DNA of 37,646 nucleotides from Conidiobolus incongruus B7586 (Eukaryota > Entomophthoromycota > Entomophthoromycetes > Entomophthorales > Conidiobolaceae). Position 1 is the stretch's first letter, and each line of letters starts with the position of its first letter. A program made the translations under genes and the position numbers. Under the pieces are notes generated by a model. It had not been told where the DNA came from and did no database searches. It worked only from the letters and a program-made list of their open reading frames with translations. The DNA lies in NCBI GenBank assembly GCA_000697335.1, contig JNEM01009172.1:1-37646 (forward strand), given 5' to 3'. Shown piece after piece: positions 23,305 to 37,024 of the stretch.

Positions 23305-24267
23305 TTATTGATGAAGAACTTTGTTAATTAATGATCGGCACTTAGCCTTACATTTGCATAGTAATATTAAAAACTCATTATTCACTTCAGGTTGAAACGA
23401 AATTGTAATCACAGGATTCAAAGCAATTGAAGCATGAACTAGCAAAACAACCATTGCGTCAACGATAGGAGGTCTTTTATAGCCTGTAATGAATTTCAAA
23501 ATGAAAGTAATATATGACAACATAAAAAAAGCGTTGTATATAATAAAAACTGTAACAATTTGGATCACCAACTTCTTTTTCTGGCTTTTTATCAATTTTA
23601 ATAAATCTTCATCAAGCTTGGATTCCGCTTCCTTTTTCACTTTGTTTAATTTACGATTCACTAATATAGCAATAACACAATAGCAAAAAGTTGTAATCCA
23701 ACAAGGTATTAGGTAGAAAAATGCAACTACAACTATCATGGTTAAGGAAAAATTATCCGTGCCTAAATATGGCTGACATTGGATATACGATGTAGATGGT
23801 CTCGAGTCGTTGACAACGGTCCCATATAAGTAGATAGCATTCATTGGCAAAGCGCCTAGGAATAGCATCAATAACCAGAATAAGATGCCCCTTTCAATAC
23901 GATGACAAATGATTAAATACCTCAAAATGGCTAAACAGGTCACTGTGACAATTTCAAATCTAGGAATCCACTGCATAACAAAACCATAGTACTGACATTG
24001 AAAAGTATTAACTTCCAAAAATTTGTGACCGTATATAAATTTAAACATACATAAAATAAACAGCTGTATACCATTATATATTTCAATTACACATAAAAAT
24101 AAGGTAAATTTAATCTCTGTAACTTTTAAATTACATTTTTTAGTTAATATATAAATTAATACACCATTTAATAGCAGCATAAACACCGCAAAAATAGTTA
24201 ATGCAGTACTAAATCCATAATTTATATATATCAGTTCATTTTCATTCATTTTTCCCAATAAATTCAA
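23305..24267 (-). CDS. Second, divergent family A (rhodopsin-like) receptor, intact, 320 aa
   Basis: A single-exon seven-helix receptor of unknown ligand, only distantly related to the array at 6-18 kb. Helix 1 holds the Asn-Gly pair (34-35) typical of class A. Cys91 before helix 3 and Cys164 in the second outer loop fit the conserved disulfide. LRYLIICHR (115-123) is at the D/ERY position, with the Asp/Glu replaced. Helix 4 has Trp131. Helix 5 ends with Pro188. The third inner loop (about 203-233) is long, basic and acidic, with many Lys and Glu, and is a plausible G-protein contact. Helix 7 ends NPVIT (284-288), so the Tyr of NPxxY is replaced. A Cys-rich tail (CKCKAKC, 304-310) could be palmitoylated. 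Two in-frame Met codons (1 and 7) could start it; the first was taken. Confidence 0.85.
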   Translation of the reverse strand: MNLLGKMNENELIYINYGFSTALTIFAVFMLLLNGVLIYILTKKCNLKVTEIKFTLFLCVIEIYNGIQLFILCMFKFIYGHKFLEVNTFQCQYYGFVMQWIPRFEIVTVTCLAILRYLIICHRIERGILFWLLMLFLGALPMNAIYLYGTVVNDSRPSTSYIQCQPYLGTDNFSLTMIVVVAFFYLIPCWITTFCYCVIAILVNRKLNKVKKEAESKLDEDLLKLIKSQKKKLVIQIVTVFIIYNAFFMLSYITFILKFITGYKRPPIVDAMVVLLVHASIALNPVITISFQPEVNNEFLILLCKCKAKCRSLINKVLHQ

Positions 24268-27200
24268 ATTTTTTTAAATACTAAACTAAAAATAAAAAAA
24301 TAAACTATCATTATATTATATTTATAATGAGAGAAATTAAAAATGTTTCTTATTTCATTGTATTTCAATATAATACACAACTCACTAATCAAAATTCATC
24401 AAGAATTCATTTCATACTATGAATAATTTCAAAATGAACGGAGTTATTAACGAATGAAAATTATCTAACCAACATTATCAAAAATCAATACTTCCATCTT
24501 CAACATTGACTTGATTGATTAGAATTTCCTTAATATAGATCGCCAATTTATCTTAATCCAATTTTCAAATTGAAACTTATATCATTTGTAAAAATTATAG
24601 TTATTGAAATTTTATTATGTTTTTAGAATAATTTTATTTTGAGTTTTATTATTAAAAAAATTTTGAATTAAAATTAACTTTTTATATTTTATAAAAAAAA
24701 TAATCTTAAAATCAAATATTCATTTTTAAATTTGATTTCTTTGAATAATTTTGCTTTTTAAAGATAAAGTAATCATAATTTGGAAAAAAAAATTTAAAAT
24801 AGTTAATTTAAAATTTTATTAATTTGATCTATTTTTCCTAATATATAGGACTTCGTAAAAAGTGATCTGTAATAAGCATTATATAGAAATTTGATTATTA
24901 GATTCTCGAAATAGGTTAAGACTAAATAATATTTTTAAACTCAAATATAAAATACCAATGTCAATCGATTATTTATCATCATGATATCAATATATATTTA
25001 GTTTATGATAGGGAATAATCTTGTCCATCAGTCAAGAAATTCCGATTACCACACTGATTCAATAAGTCATATTGAAGGTACCTTATTTCATGAATTGGTT
25101 GAACCTATCATTTAATAAACTCATCTTTCTATATTCATCTCCAAAGTATCCAGCCTCTAGATTTTTCTCGTAACACTCACAAAAGCATTGAGTCATGACG
25201 AGCATGAGATATTTACTTTATTCGAAGAACCCGATTGGCAGTAAGCCATTTTCACCTCATTTGGTGAACCCCATTAATTTCCCTTAATTTTGTGATAACC
25301 TATTGTTTACCACTGGTGATTCCCCTTTTAAGCTCTAAAAATCTATTTCCTCCTACAATTACGGTTGTCATTTATATGTTGAGATATATCTATTGTTCCT
25401 TTTTACTATATTTTAAAAAATTAAGAGGTTAATGACAATATTAATTTTCATGGAATTTTATGACCAGCTTAGCATTGATTATATTTTTGAATATGATCAA
25501 GGAAATCAAAATACATGAAGTACAAGATTTTATATCTTTAATTTTGGTTTAGGATGAAAGTAATTAAAACTTGTGACTATTATAAAAGAAATGATATATA
25601 CGTAATTATTTTTATATCTAGCAATGCAAATCTAAATATAACATCTTTATAAATACTATTGTCATTATGTTAACTATAATTAAACAAATCACCTATTTTC
25701 TTATCCATTATTCATAATATCATTGAAATAAAATATCATAATAGTTTGGCCAATATTGTTAAATACAAATTACCAAGCGTTATAATAATAGATAAAATAT
25801 ATGAAAGGTTAGGTTAATAGAGCATATATCGTATATCTTTTACCAATCATATATAAAAAAATTGAATCGTTATTTTATTACTCTATTATAAAATAATCTT
25901 TGAAAATTTCAATCATAACAGAAATATTTTTCCTAATATTACTTCAAAAAATTATAAGAAATTACTATGTACTATTAAGTATTGAAGAACCTTCTAATCG
26001 TAGTTTTGTTAATGGTTATAATAATTATTATATAAGTTGTATTTAATATATTAAAATACCCTTAATTTGGATGATATTTGGAAGACAAATCTGTTACGAA
26101 CCGTTACTGTGATGATCTTTATTCATTTTGTTTTATTTTCAGTTTCATATTTAAAATAGTAGGAATTTTTAGTTAAAATTGTAATTATTTATATTTTTAT
26201 CAAATCAAATTCATAATCAGGATATTAAAGGCTTAAACATTGTTGAATTTATATTATCAATATTCAACTTTAAGTTTTCATTTAAATAAAATAATCAAAG
26301 ATAGAATTTTGTTTATAGTTTTCGGTTTAACGCTAAATTTTTTTAAAACTAATGAGAGTTTACATCCAAAATATATTATATCATCTTATTTTATATGCCA
26401 ATATGCTATGAATACAATTGCTTTTTATATTAAAAGAATATATTGTAGTTTAAAGGTTAAATTATAATCAATTTTATTTATTTTAAACTTGGTTCAACTT
26501 GAATTAAGTGAAAAAGAATTTTCAAATTCTAGAATATAACTCATTTTCAAACAATATTACGGTTTAAATTTAATTATACAAGAATTTGGAAGTTGCATTC
26601 ATTTATAACAAATTATATTCTTTGAAGAAACTTGTGATTATTTGTTCTATTTTTCATAACTTGACAATTATTTTTATACTCAGGTAATATGCATGTAAAA
26701 TTCATTTAATATTAGATTTTAGCCAAAATTTTTTTATTTGACTAATACAAAACAAATTTAGTTTCAAATGAATTAGATTATAAGAAATTATAATTTTGAT
26801 TGAAGGCGAATTTATTTTATGGGTATAAAATGTTATATATTAAAGTGTGTTTATTATTTCATCCGATAATATTATCATAAAACTTTATAATTTTTCATAA
26901 ATATATATATATATATAATTTAAAGTAATATCAACTGATATTTTTGTGTTTAGAGAATTAAGTAGCTAAATATAATGCATTGAAACAATTTGATTGGTTA
27001 AATTCAATGCTTTTAATTAAAATTAAATTGAAACTGTAGTTCATGTATGCTAACATAAATATTGATAATTTTATTTTTGCATTGACTGTATGTAAATATT
27101 CCAGATATTTTATTTTTTGACTATTAACATCTACCTTTCTTCCTTTTTTTAACTTGCTTATGAAAAATTTTTATAATCCCAAGGAACTATTTTTTTAAAA

Positions 27201-27369
27201 CGATTAATTGTGAAAATACGAATTCATCAAGTGGATCTTAATATTATCACGTTTTTTAAACCTTTTATTCTTTATTTACTTAACAATATTCTATTTCAAT
27301 TATAAATAACTCATATTTAAGCTCATTTCAAGTATAATTTAGTTAAATACATTCGGTTTTCAAAATAGT
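24268..27369. other. 3.1-kb intergenic region between divergent genes
   Basis: It should hold the promoters of the minus-strand receptor and the plus-strand PHD gene. A patch at about 25020-25370 is less AT-rich. On the minus strand it contains a 40-codon frame (25205-25083) with a CFCEC cluster, and an overlapping short frame in another phase. These look like a decayed exon but could not be identified. The frame at 26240-26467 (plus) is low-complexity and I do not trust it. Confidence 0.45.
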
Positions 27370-30300
27370 ATGAGTTATCCTTTTTTCACTGGCAAACCTG
27401 TATCTTTAAAAGATCCTATAGAAAACACTGATAATCTCAACCAAAATAATTCTTCCAATTCTCATGAATTCAACCAAATAGGCATAACCAATAACCCTGA
27501 AAATACCAACTCGAAATCCGAATCCAACTCTAATTCCAATAATACTAATAACAATAATAATGATAATAGTAACAATAGTAGTAACTTTGGTTATCAATCG
27601 GTTCAATATATTAATCCAAACAACAACTCTACCAAAAGTAATGTTAGTCCAATCAATTCTACTGCAATCTCCAGGAATAAGAGTCAGAAAGCTAGACTAG
27701 AAAACGTTCACTATCAAAACTTTTTATCTGATTGGGTAAGTATATATTCAATTTTTAATTGATATTTAAAATGTTATATGGCTTATCAAAACCACAATTT
27801 TCATTTATATATTCCAAAATTTCATCATTGAACGATTTGGTAATCATGCTCTTTATCTAAAATGCCAATTACTTATATATAATATAAATCAATATACTAT
27901 TCTCTTTAAATTTCGACAATTAACTTCTTTGACTTATATTAACATTTTAGAAACGTTCACAACCTGATAATTGCTGTGTATGCTTGGACAGTTTACCTGG
28001 AGTTAATAACGATTTGGTCTTTTGTGCCCATCCTGAATGTGATGTTTGTGTTCATCAAGGTTTGTGAATTTCATTCACGTAAAACAGTCCCAGACCTAAT
28101 CATTCTTTATATAATTGCTCTAGAATGTTACGGTATTTTGGAAGTTCCTAGCGCTAATGAATTATGGTACTGTGATAAATGCCAACATCCTGATAGAGAA
28201 AAATTAGTAATTTGATAGTTTTCTTAAGTGTGTTGATTAGTTTTTACTAATTAAATCCCTTTTTAGTGTTGTAAACTATGCCCTCAAAAAGGTGGTGCTT
28301 TAAAGCCTATTAGAGATATGAGCTGCTGGGTTCATGTTGTATGTGCTCTTTGGTGGCCCCAAGTCCAAATCAATGATGACCGAGGCATTTTAGAAATTGT
28401 CAATGTTGATAATATTCCAAGAGAGGCATTTCAAAGAGTATTACATAAATATTTTTCTTTTATTCTCCTTATTAAGTTTATTATTTTTCTAGGTTTGTTA
28501 CTTATGTGAAAATGCTCAAGACTCTCATTACGGAGCCAGTGTGGTAATTAATTTTCTTTTAATCTTATTAGAGCTTGATTATGTATTAAAATTCAATATT
28601 ACTCTAGGTTTGCCAAGCTCCCAAATGCGCTAAAACAATGCATATCACTTGTGCTCAGCGTTGGGATCTTCTTGAAGAATGTACAGATATGACACAATTA
28701 GCTCCAGATCAAGAACCATACTATATATACTGTAAAGATCATGGATTTAGGGATACACCTAAAGTAAGCCACATTTTCTATTTTATTCTTAACAATTATT
28801 AATCAATATTAAAAAGATTAATCCGTGGGCAGAATGGTCATACAAAAAAACTGTCTATTATGAGAATATGTGGTGAGTGATGTCTTATTAATTTTTCATT
28901 CAATTTCCAATTAATTTCTGTTGTATTATAGTAAAACTGAAATGGAGTATGCACCATCTGTAAACACGACTGAAACTAGTTTCAATCCTCCCACTTTTCC
29001 GAGAAGACATAGTATTCAATTTAATGGAATTATGTTACCTCCAATTTCCTCTATTACGCCATTAGAACCTGTGGCTGAAGCTGGCAATACGCCTGATCTT
29101 AAAGTAAATTTCAAACCAAATATCACTTGATTTAAATTTAATTTGATTATATAGAATGAATCGCTCCCTCCTCCTAATGTCAATTCATTTTCTGAGCTTC
29201 CTGGTTTTGTTAAAAATATCAATACTCTATACTCTTTATATGACCAAGGTAATACTTCTTATGTCCAAGTATTACTAATTTGTAATTAATCTAAATGTTT
29301 AGATCGCTCTGATTTTATTCAACAATGTGATTTGATCAAAAACACCAACAACACACATATTAACCGTGCCTCAAGTCAACTTTATAATCTTTCGAATCGA
29401 GTATCTCAAATTCAGCATCACCAAAGTGTTTTAGAACAAACAAATAGAAATTTGAGAATGGAAGTCAATGAACTCAAATATGCTTTGCTTAACCTCTGTA
29501 GCTTGAAAAGTTTGAGATTGATTCAAAAAATTATTGGCCGTCCAAAAGATGGTTTGGAATTTTATCCTCATCAAGATCGCTTATTAGACTACTTCCTTCA
29601 AGTGGGTCGTCACGTCTTAGAATCATCCTCTGAAGAAGCATCTAATAATCCTTCCCAACCTGTATCCTGTATATGTGGCATATGTAGCGTCATTGTCGAC
29701 TTTAGCACGTTATGTATCACATGCCAAAGCTGTGGAAGTTGGTACCACATAAATTGTATTCCTGCTCCTGGTCGACCAAGAGACTGTACAGCTCTTTGGA
29801 CTTGTGCTCCCTGTCTTCGAGTTGAACCATCTCCTCCTGCCCCTCAACCAATATCATTATCAGGTATATACAATTTCATTTTTTTCAATTTTTAATATTA
29901 ACACCATTTAGGAACTAATGAAATACCATCAGATCATTCGCCTCAGTTAACTATGAATGCATCACCAAATCAACACCATTTATCCCAACAGGTGCATCAA
30001 AAACATCATCAAATGAATAAGAACATAAATGCCAAACAACCACCTAAACCAAATAGTAAACTACAAGGTGTAAATAACAATGGAAATACGCTACAATTCA
30101 AACAAGAGCATCCCTCATCAAGTAAAACTCAAACTTATCCTGTTCAATCTGAAGGATGGCCAATTGCGGATTCAGATGTAGATACTGCAGGAAACCCTCA
30201 AACTATTAAGCCATATAAACAAGCTCCTAGATTCGAGGGTGATTTGTAAGTCAAATAATGATAAATATATGAAATAATATAACTTAGAAAAACATTTAGG

Positions 30301-30615
30301 TATACACCTGTTTGGGTGAGGGGTTTAGGTAAATCTAAAGAAGGATTATGCCCGCATTGCACAGATCGTCCTGTTTGGTTAAAAATCAAAATATCGGCTT
30401 ATTGGTATCACTTAAACTATAACCATGGCATTTCATCAATTACTGGAGCCAAATTTGCTCCACCTTTAGAATATCGTATTAATCCCAATACTGAAATTCG
30501 AGAAGCACTTTGTCACAAATGTCATAACTGGATACCCAGCGAAAGTGCAAGAAATAAGCCAGTAAATGTTGAAGAGATCTACTGGTGGAAACACGCTCAA
30601 AAATGTCATAACTGA
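27370..30615 (+). CDS. AF10-type PZP / PHD-finger protein with Rua1 C-terminal domain, 12 exons, 822 aa
   Basis: A nuclear chromatin reader or transcription regulator. Exons: 27370-27735, 27951-28059, 28124-28206, 28267-28437, 28493-28543, 28608-28763, 28817-28872, 28932-29103, 29155-29248, 29303-29863, 29912-30245, 30300-30615. All introns are GT-AG, the phases agree, and the frame is open to the TGA. Residues 1-122 are Asn/Ser-rich and disordered. About 130-308 form a PHD-zinc knuckle-PHD module: CCVC, CAHPEC (the C-x4-C spacing seen in AF10/AF17), VHQECYG, WYCDKC, CKLCP, WVHVVCALW, CYLC, HITCAQ, YCKDHG. In AF10 this module binds the H3 tail. A coiled coil lies at about 440-481. A further PHD finger is at 532-581 (CICGIC, CQSCGSWYHINC, WTCAPC). 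After a Gln/His/Asn-rich linker, 719-822 match the fungal Rua1 C-terminal domain (YTPVWVRG, LCPHC, YWYHLNYNHGIS, LCHKCHNW, WWKHAQKCH). All paired Cys/His ligands appear present. Confidence 0.9.
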
Positions 30616-31368
30616 AGGATTAACGTAGAATTATTTATGTTCATATTATTTTTCAAGACATTAACTTTATGTAGATGAACTTCATTTTAAAACCCTTTTC
30701 GATTCAATTCGATTAATTTTATAGTTTATTTTAATGTTTAATGATTTTTTAATATAGACTTTCAATTGTTTATTCACCTTATATTAAAATTCTCGTCATT
30801 TTTAATATTGAAATATAATATAATCATATATCACCATATATGTTTTATTTTTAATTTATCAATCATTTATTTATTTAAATTTTATATGTAATATATATAA
30901 TGTTACCAAAAATCTCTGTGATACAAACGTCTAATTTTAAATAATATTACCACCAATTTGAAAAAGATATCAATAGGAAGGTATATTGCTGTATTTAATA
31001 TGTTGTCAATATCGAATTATGTACCTTTATTTCAATTTCATCATTATTGATAATTTTAAACCTTCAATATTATTAATATGATTTTAATCGTGTTATTAGT
31101 ATTAATATCTGAAACAAATTTTTAAAACTATATTTCATCAACACAATTTACTGGCCAGATATTCAATTTACATTTCCTAATTATTTTTTAGTAATAAATT
31201 CTTTCAGGTTTACCCACAGTTGAAGGAATTTTATACTTTATATTTAATATTATTCTTCTTAAATTTTGGATTTCCATCAGTTTGGTTTTGACTTATTAAT
31301 ATCACATAAATATCTTGAATAATTGTGTGATTTAAAATAACACAAATTATTAAATTATCAGTTAAAAA
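30616..31368. other. 3' flank of the PHD gene, no gene seen
   Basis: AT-rich, with no further exon. Several A/T-rich polyadenylation-like stretches follow the stop codon, but no single one can be called as the cleavage site. Confidence 0.5.
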
Positions 31369-32073
31369 ATGGCAAATTATTTAATTTCTAATTTTTCAAA
31401 TTTATTTGTTTTAAAAAACTACATACAAAATAGATTGGAGAATTAATATTTTCAAATTATATATACTAATTTTTTTATTGAAAAAATTTATAATTAAATT
31501 CAATTATGTTTAAATTAAATTAGAATATTATTAAGAGACTTACTTTAGTATCATTAAAACTCAACCACAAGTTCTCAGAAATCATTTAAGAACTATAAAC
31601 AACAAATAAAAATAATATTTTATATGAAATTATCATTTATTTTTTCATTTGTCACTTGTAATCTAGAAAGGATATAATTTAAAATTATATTAAAATTATT
31701 CAAAATTTATCTTTCAAATTTTGACTATTATTTTTCTAATAATTGATTTAAAAATAAATTCAAAAATACTTTTTTATTTTAGTTAAAGAATTATTAAAAT
31801 AATTTATTATTAATTATATAAATATATTATATATTAAAGCTCAAACTATGTTTGATTAATAGAAGTATATAGTAAATGGCTTATAATTCAATAAAAGCTT
31901 AGAAAAAAATTAAAATAAATATTTTTATAACAAAATATTATTATTATTATTATTAAATCTTAAATTATTTATATAATATTATATTTAAAATAAGATTAAA
32001 TATTATATTAAGTTAAAATAACTCTTTTTATATATTTTAATAAAAATATCATTTATTATTAAATATTTGTTAA
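31369..32073 (-). repeat. Partial minus-arm copy of the fold-back repeat
   Basis: It aligns with the minus arm of the element at 19333-21770. Shared blocks in order are AAAAAATGGCAAATT-like sequence read in reverse at the inner end (31365-31390), TTTTTTATTTTAGTTAAA (31770-31787; compare about 20900), a block containing CTTATAATTCAATAAAAGCTT (about 31880; compare 21012), and the run to about 32073. The outer third is missing because the Ty3-like fossil begins here. Confidence 0.6.
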
Positions 32074-32294
32074 GAGACTAGTTCTCTAAATTCTTATATA
32101 TACTTTCATATAATCCAATTAACTATAAATTATATGATTAATTTATACTTATATAGTTAAATTAATTATATAAATAGCATTAAATTATCTAATAAATTAA
32201 GTTTTTCTTTTTCTTCTTAATTCTTACTATTTTTTACTTTTACACTATTTCTAAAATTAAAACTATATTCTATTAATATTGTAGGATATTAACA
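32068..32294 (+). repeat. Putative 5' LTR of the Ty3/gypsy fossil
   Basis: A 227-bp unit with inverted ends TGTTAA/TTAACA, an early near-palindrome (AGAGACTAGTTCTCT), a TATA-like run at about 32094 and an AATAAA-like site at about 32195. The call depends on position directly before the Gag-bearing interior; the partner LTR is not seen in the window. Confidence 0.5.
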
Positions 32295-35200
32295 CTACCT
32301 AATATAAATCTTAATATATTAGTGACTCATCCTAGTTTAAAGTTTAATTAAACTTTGTTTACACTTATATACTACAACTACATTATATTACCACATTCTA
32401 CACACACTACTTTTATATTAAATTTTCCTCTATATTATATTAGTTTAACTACCACTATACTTATATAGTAACAGCAATAAAACTATTAAAAACCTACTAG
32501 AAATTAATAACTATCTGTATTAAACCTAATTATTACTATTTTAAATCTTATCAATAATTTATTTCATTTAAATTTAATACTATATACTATAATATTACTA
32601 AAAAAAGAGATACCTTTATATTATTTTAATGATAATAACAGCTTAATTATTAAGTGAATCTAAGACTTTAATTTTTAAAAGCTTACTACCCTTTAAAAAA
32701 CTTATATTAGACAACTTTTAATTAAAAAAACATGTTTTAAAGAGTTTAAATCTAACAAACTAGCTACTTTACTATAGTTAATATATTAAACTACTTCTTT
32801 AGTATTTTTAAAAACAAATTAACTACTTATAATAATTTTAAAAACCTCTACAAACTTAAAAACTACTTTAAAAATATAAAGAATTACTTTAATTTAATCC
32901 TAGATAAAAATTTAAAGAATATCTTTAAATTAGCTATTTTTTTTTGGAAAAATTTGTTTATACTTGGTAGTTAATTTATTATAAGTTTAATCCTAAAGAA
33001 TCTTCAGGAGGATAATTTACTACAAAAATATAAACTTTTAAACAATTAGAAAAAACCTTTAAAGAGAGGTATTACCTAAAAGATTAAGTTTGATTAACAA
33101 GAGAAAAGTTTTCTTAACTTAAATAAAAAACTTCTATAAGATAATTAATTGAGAAATTTAATGAGATATGTTTAAATATATTAAATATCACTGAAGAAGA
33201 ACAAATCTACAAACTATTACAATACCTTAACTTTTAAATAAAGCTCTAGTTAGTTAATAAAAAACACTTTAATAATATGTTTTTTTCTAATATTTATAAT
33301 GTAACAATTATAATTGATGATATCTTTTATTTTATAACTAAATCTTCCTACCCTAAAAATTAATCTTTTAAACTTTACTTTAACCTACTTAAGTTTCAAA
33401 TAATAAATATTTCTGCTTTAAAGCTTCATGAGAAAATTTTTAGTAAAGAAGTTAAAGCTTACTTGAGAACAAACAAAAACTATTATTACTGTTAAAAAAC
33501 TTAAGTTAACTATAAAGCTAACAAATACCTTTTAAAAAAGCAACATCTGTTTAATTTTTAATAATCCTAACTTACCAACCATAAATCAAACTTAAATAAT
33601 ATTAATATAACCTTAGAATTACCTTTTTTATAATTAATTAGCAGATTCTAATCTAATCCACAAAAATTCTAATAAACTACTGATTCTACAAATTAAACTA
33701 TTTATACTAGAGAAATCTAACTGATTAAACTATTAGAAACTAGAAATATTTTAGTAATTAATTTACCTTGTAATTTTTTACCTTTAACTATTATCTTATT
33801 GTTTGTATTAATTAATTCTTTTATAAACATACTTATTAGTGTTTTAATTAATTCTAGTTGTTTTAGTTATATTATCTCTTTTTTTATTATTGTAAAGTTA
33901 TTTTTACCTACTTAAAAAAGTAACTTGATAATTAAATATACTAATAACTTAATAGAACAAGTATCTGGTATTGTATTTAAATATTTATTATTACCCTTTA
34001 ACTACTTCTAATATATTAAATTCCTAGTTAGCAACATTAGTTATAATTTTATACTAGGTTAAAATTAGTTTGAATATTATAGTTTTATATCTATAAATAT
34101 TACCCTAGAAAGCTACAAATCTATTTTTTTTACATTCCAAAAGAAATTAGTAGAATTAATCTTAAAAAACTTACATTACCTTATTATAAAATTATTAAAT
34201 ATTATACCTAATACTAACTTTACAATTGTAGCAAATAATTTTATTATTATAAACAAAAACCAATGTAAAAAACTAATTAAAAACCTTAATAATTTATAAA
34301 GATATATATTTGTTTATTATTTATCTATTAGTATTTCATTTGTTAATTTTAATAAAGTTATACCTAATGACTACTTTTTATATAATACAACAAGTTAATT
34401 TGCTAATGTTTTTGAATTTATAAATAAATTACCTCTTAAATATAATATTAAGTATAAAATTAAACTACTCTTTAGTATACAACTATACTTAAAGTTTACT
34501 TACCATTTATCTCTTAAACAATATTAAACTTTAAAAGAAGAAATCTAAAAACTACTTAAAAATAGGTATATTAGACTTTTTTCCTCACTATAAAAATCTT
34601 TAATCTTCTTTATAAAAAAAGCTGATGGTGGTTAAAGATTATATATTAATAACTATGTTTTAAACTTTAAAATTATCAAGGATAAAACTTTATTACTAAA
34701 CCTATATAATATTAAAGATAAACTACTTAAATCAACTATATTTACTAAATTAAATGTTAGGAATAGATATTACAACATTAAAGTTGAAGAAAATTCTATC
34801 CCTTTAATTATTTTCAATACTCTTTTAAATCACTATGAATTTATTGTTATAAACTTTAAATTGTGTAATGCTTTTATAACTTTTATTTAATTCATCAATT
34901 CCCTTTTCAACTTTGTTTTTAATAACTTTGTTATTATTTACCTTGATAATATTTTAATCTATTTAAAAACTAAAGAAGAATATATTTAACATGTTAATTA
35001 AGTTTTATAAATTGTTCAAGAATATAAATTACCTTTAAAACTATCAAAATACATCTTTAGTACCTCTTCTGTTTTTTTCTATGGTTATATTGTTTCCTTT
35101 TAAAAAATTAGTATTGATTTAACTAAACTCAATAGTGTTAAAGCTTTTACTATATTTATAAACAAAGATTAACTTATGTTTGTACTTAGATTATTAAATT

Positions 35201-37024
35201 ACTTTAAAAATTTCATTAATTTTTTTGTTGAATTTACTACTTTTCTTATTAATCTTTTGAAGAAAAACTCTCTTTTTGAATAAACTTTACTATACACTTT
35301 TTGCATAAATACTTTAATTTTCTATATTACTAATGTTTTTGCTTTATCTATCTTTAATCTAAAATTACCTACTATTATTTTTATTAACTTTAGTTCTTTT
35401 GTAATTAATAAATAATTAACCTAGTTTGAATTTAATTTATATTTTACCCTATAACTATAGGATAAAATAATAAATAAAAGAGAACAGGTTGAGTTTAACC
35501 TTATGAATGTTACCTTAAAACTAATAACATTCTGGTTAAGAAAAATAAAACCAGCTGAATTAAAATACCTAGTTTATAAATAAAAACTCTTTACTTTAGT
35601 AGAAATAATTAAAAATCATTTACATTTTTTATCTTATAATTTTTTTTTAATACTTACAAATTATAAATCACTTATCTATTTAAATACTTAGAAGTATTTA
35701 TTAAGAAAATAAGTTAGATAGATTAAAACTATCTAAGCTTATTTTTTCTTTATTCAATATCTTTTAGGTTAATAAAATTATGTTGTAAATACTTTATTAA
35801 AAAATCTTATATACCTACCCTTTTATTCTAATTGTAAAAATCCAGCAAATATTAACTTAATGATTATTAATGAAAGAAATAAAGAATTTATTAAACTACT
35901 TTAAGAAATATTATTAAATAATAATTTTTTCATTTTAGTTAAAAAAGAACTCTTTAAACTATTAGAAAACCAATTAAAATATGTTAAAAGATTTAAAATT
36001 ATCAATAACTTACTATACTATGTTAATTGTTTATATATTCCTAACATTCCCAAGATTTAACAAATAATATTTGATAAATGCTATAACTTACCTATTAAAG
36101 AACATTAAAACTAGTTAAAAACTGCTGAGAGAATTAAAACAAGGTACTACTAACTTTCCCTAGTTAAATTAATTTAGAAATACACTAATACCTATAATAT
36201 ATGCTAAAGAACTAAATATAATACTCAACTAAAATATAGTAAACTTATTCCTTTATAAGTCCCTAATAAAATTTAACAACAAATCCAACTTGATTTTATA
36301 GAAATTTTTAAATCAACAAATAGTTATAATAGCTTACTAATTACAATTGATTTATTTTCTAAATATGTTTATTTTATTCCTTGTTTTAAAACTTCTACAA
36401 CTAAAGATATTGTATAATTGTTATTCTCTAATATTTTTACCTACTATAAAATTCCACAAACTATTATATTTGATAAAGATACACAATTTAACTTTTAATT
36501 CTAGAAGTTATTATCCTTTTCTTTTAAGATTAACCTAGCTATGTTTACTACCAATCATCACTAAATTAATAAACTTGTTAAAAAAACTATTAAAACCTTA
36601 AAGTAAATGATTAAAGCTTATATTAACACTATTCAGTTAAATTAAGATGCTTATATCTATTAACTCTAATATTTATTCAATACTTTTATTAATAAATCAA
36701 CAGGTTTTAACCCTTATTTCATCAATTATAACAAACATCTTAATTTAATAATTACTCTAAAACTTCAAATTAACTTATTTTTAAATATTGTTGAATTTTA
36801 ATCTAATATCAAACATATTAATTCCTTTGTTAAATTTAACTTAGAAGAAAATTAAAAGATTATAGAACAATAATACTTAAAGTTATTTAAAAACCCTTTT
36901 AAATATAAAACTAGTATATTTGTATACTTAGAACAATTTACCCTTAAACCTACCCTATTTAAATTTAGCTTAAATCTTAAATATTTACCATTATATTATA
37001 ATCCCTATAAAATTTAATTTACTG

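Noticed and set aside
26240-26467. Plus-strand open frame of 75 codons
   Set aside because: No recognisable domain and base composition equal to non-coding surroundings; not supported as a gene.
36347-36538. Plus-strand open frame of 63 codons inside the Ty3/gypsy fossil
   Set aside because: It is out of phase with the integrase signal there and arises by chance in decayed element DNA.
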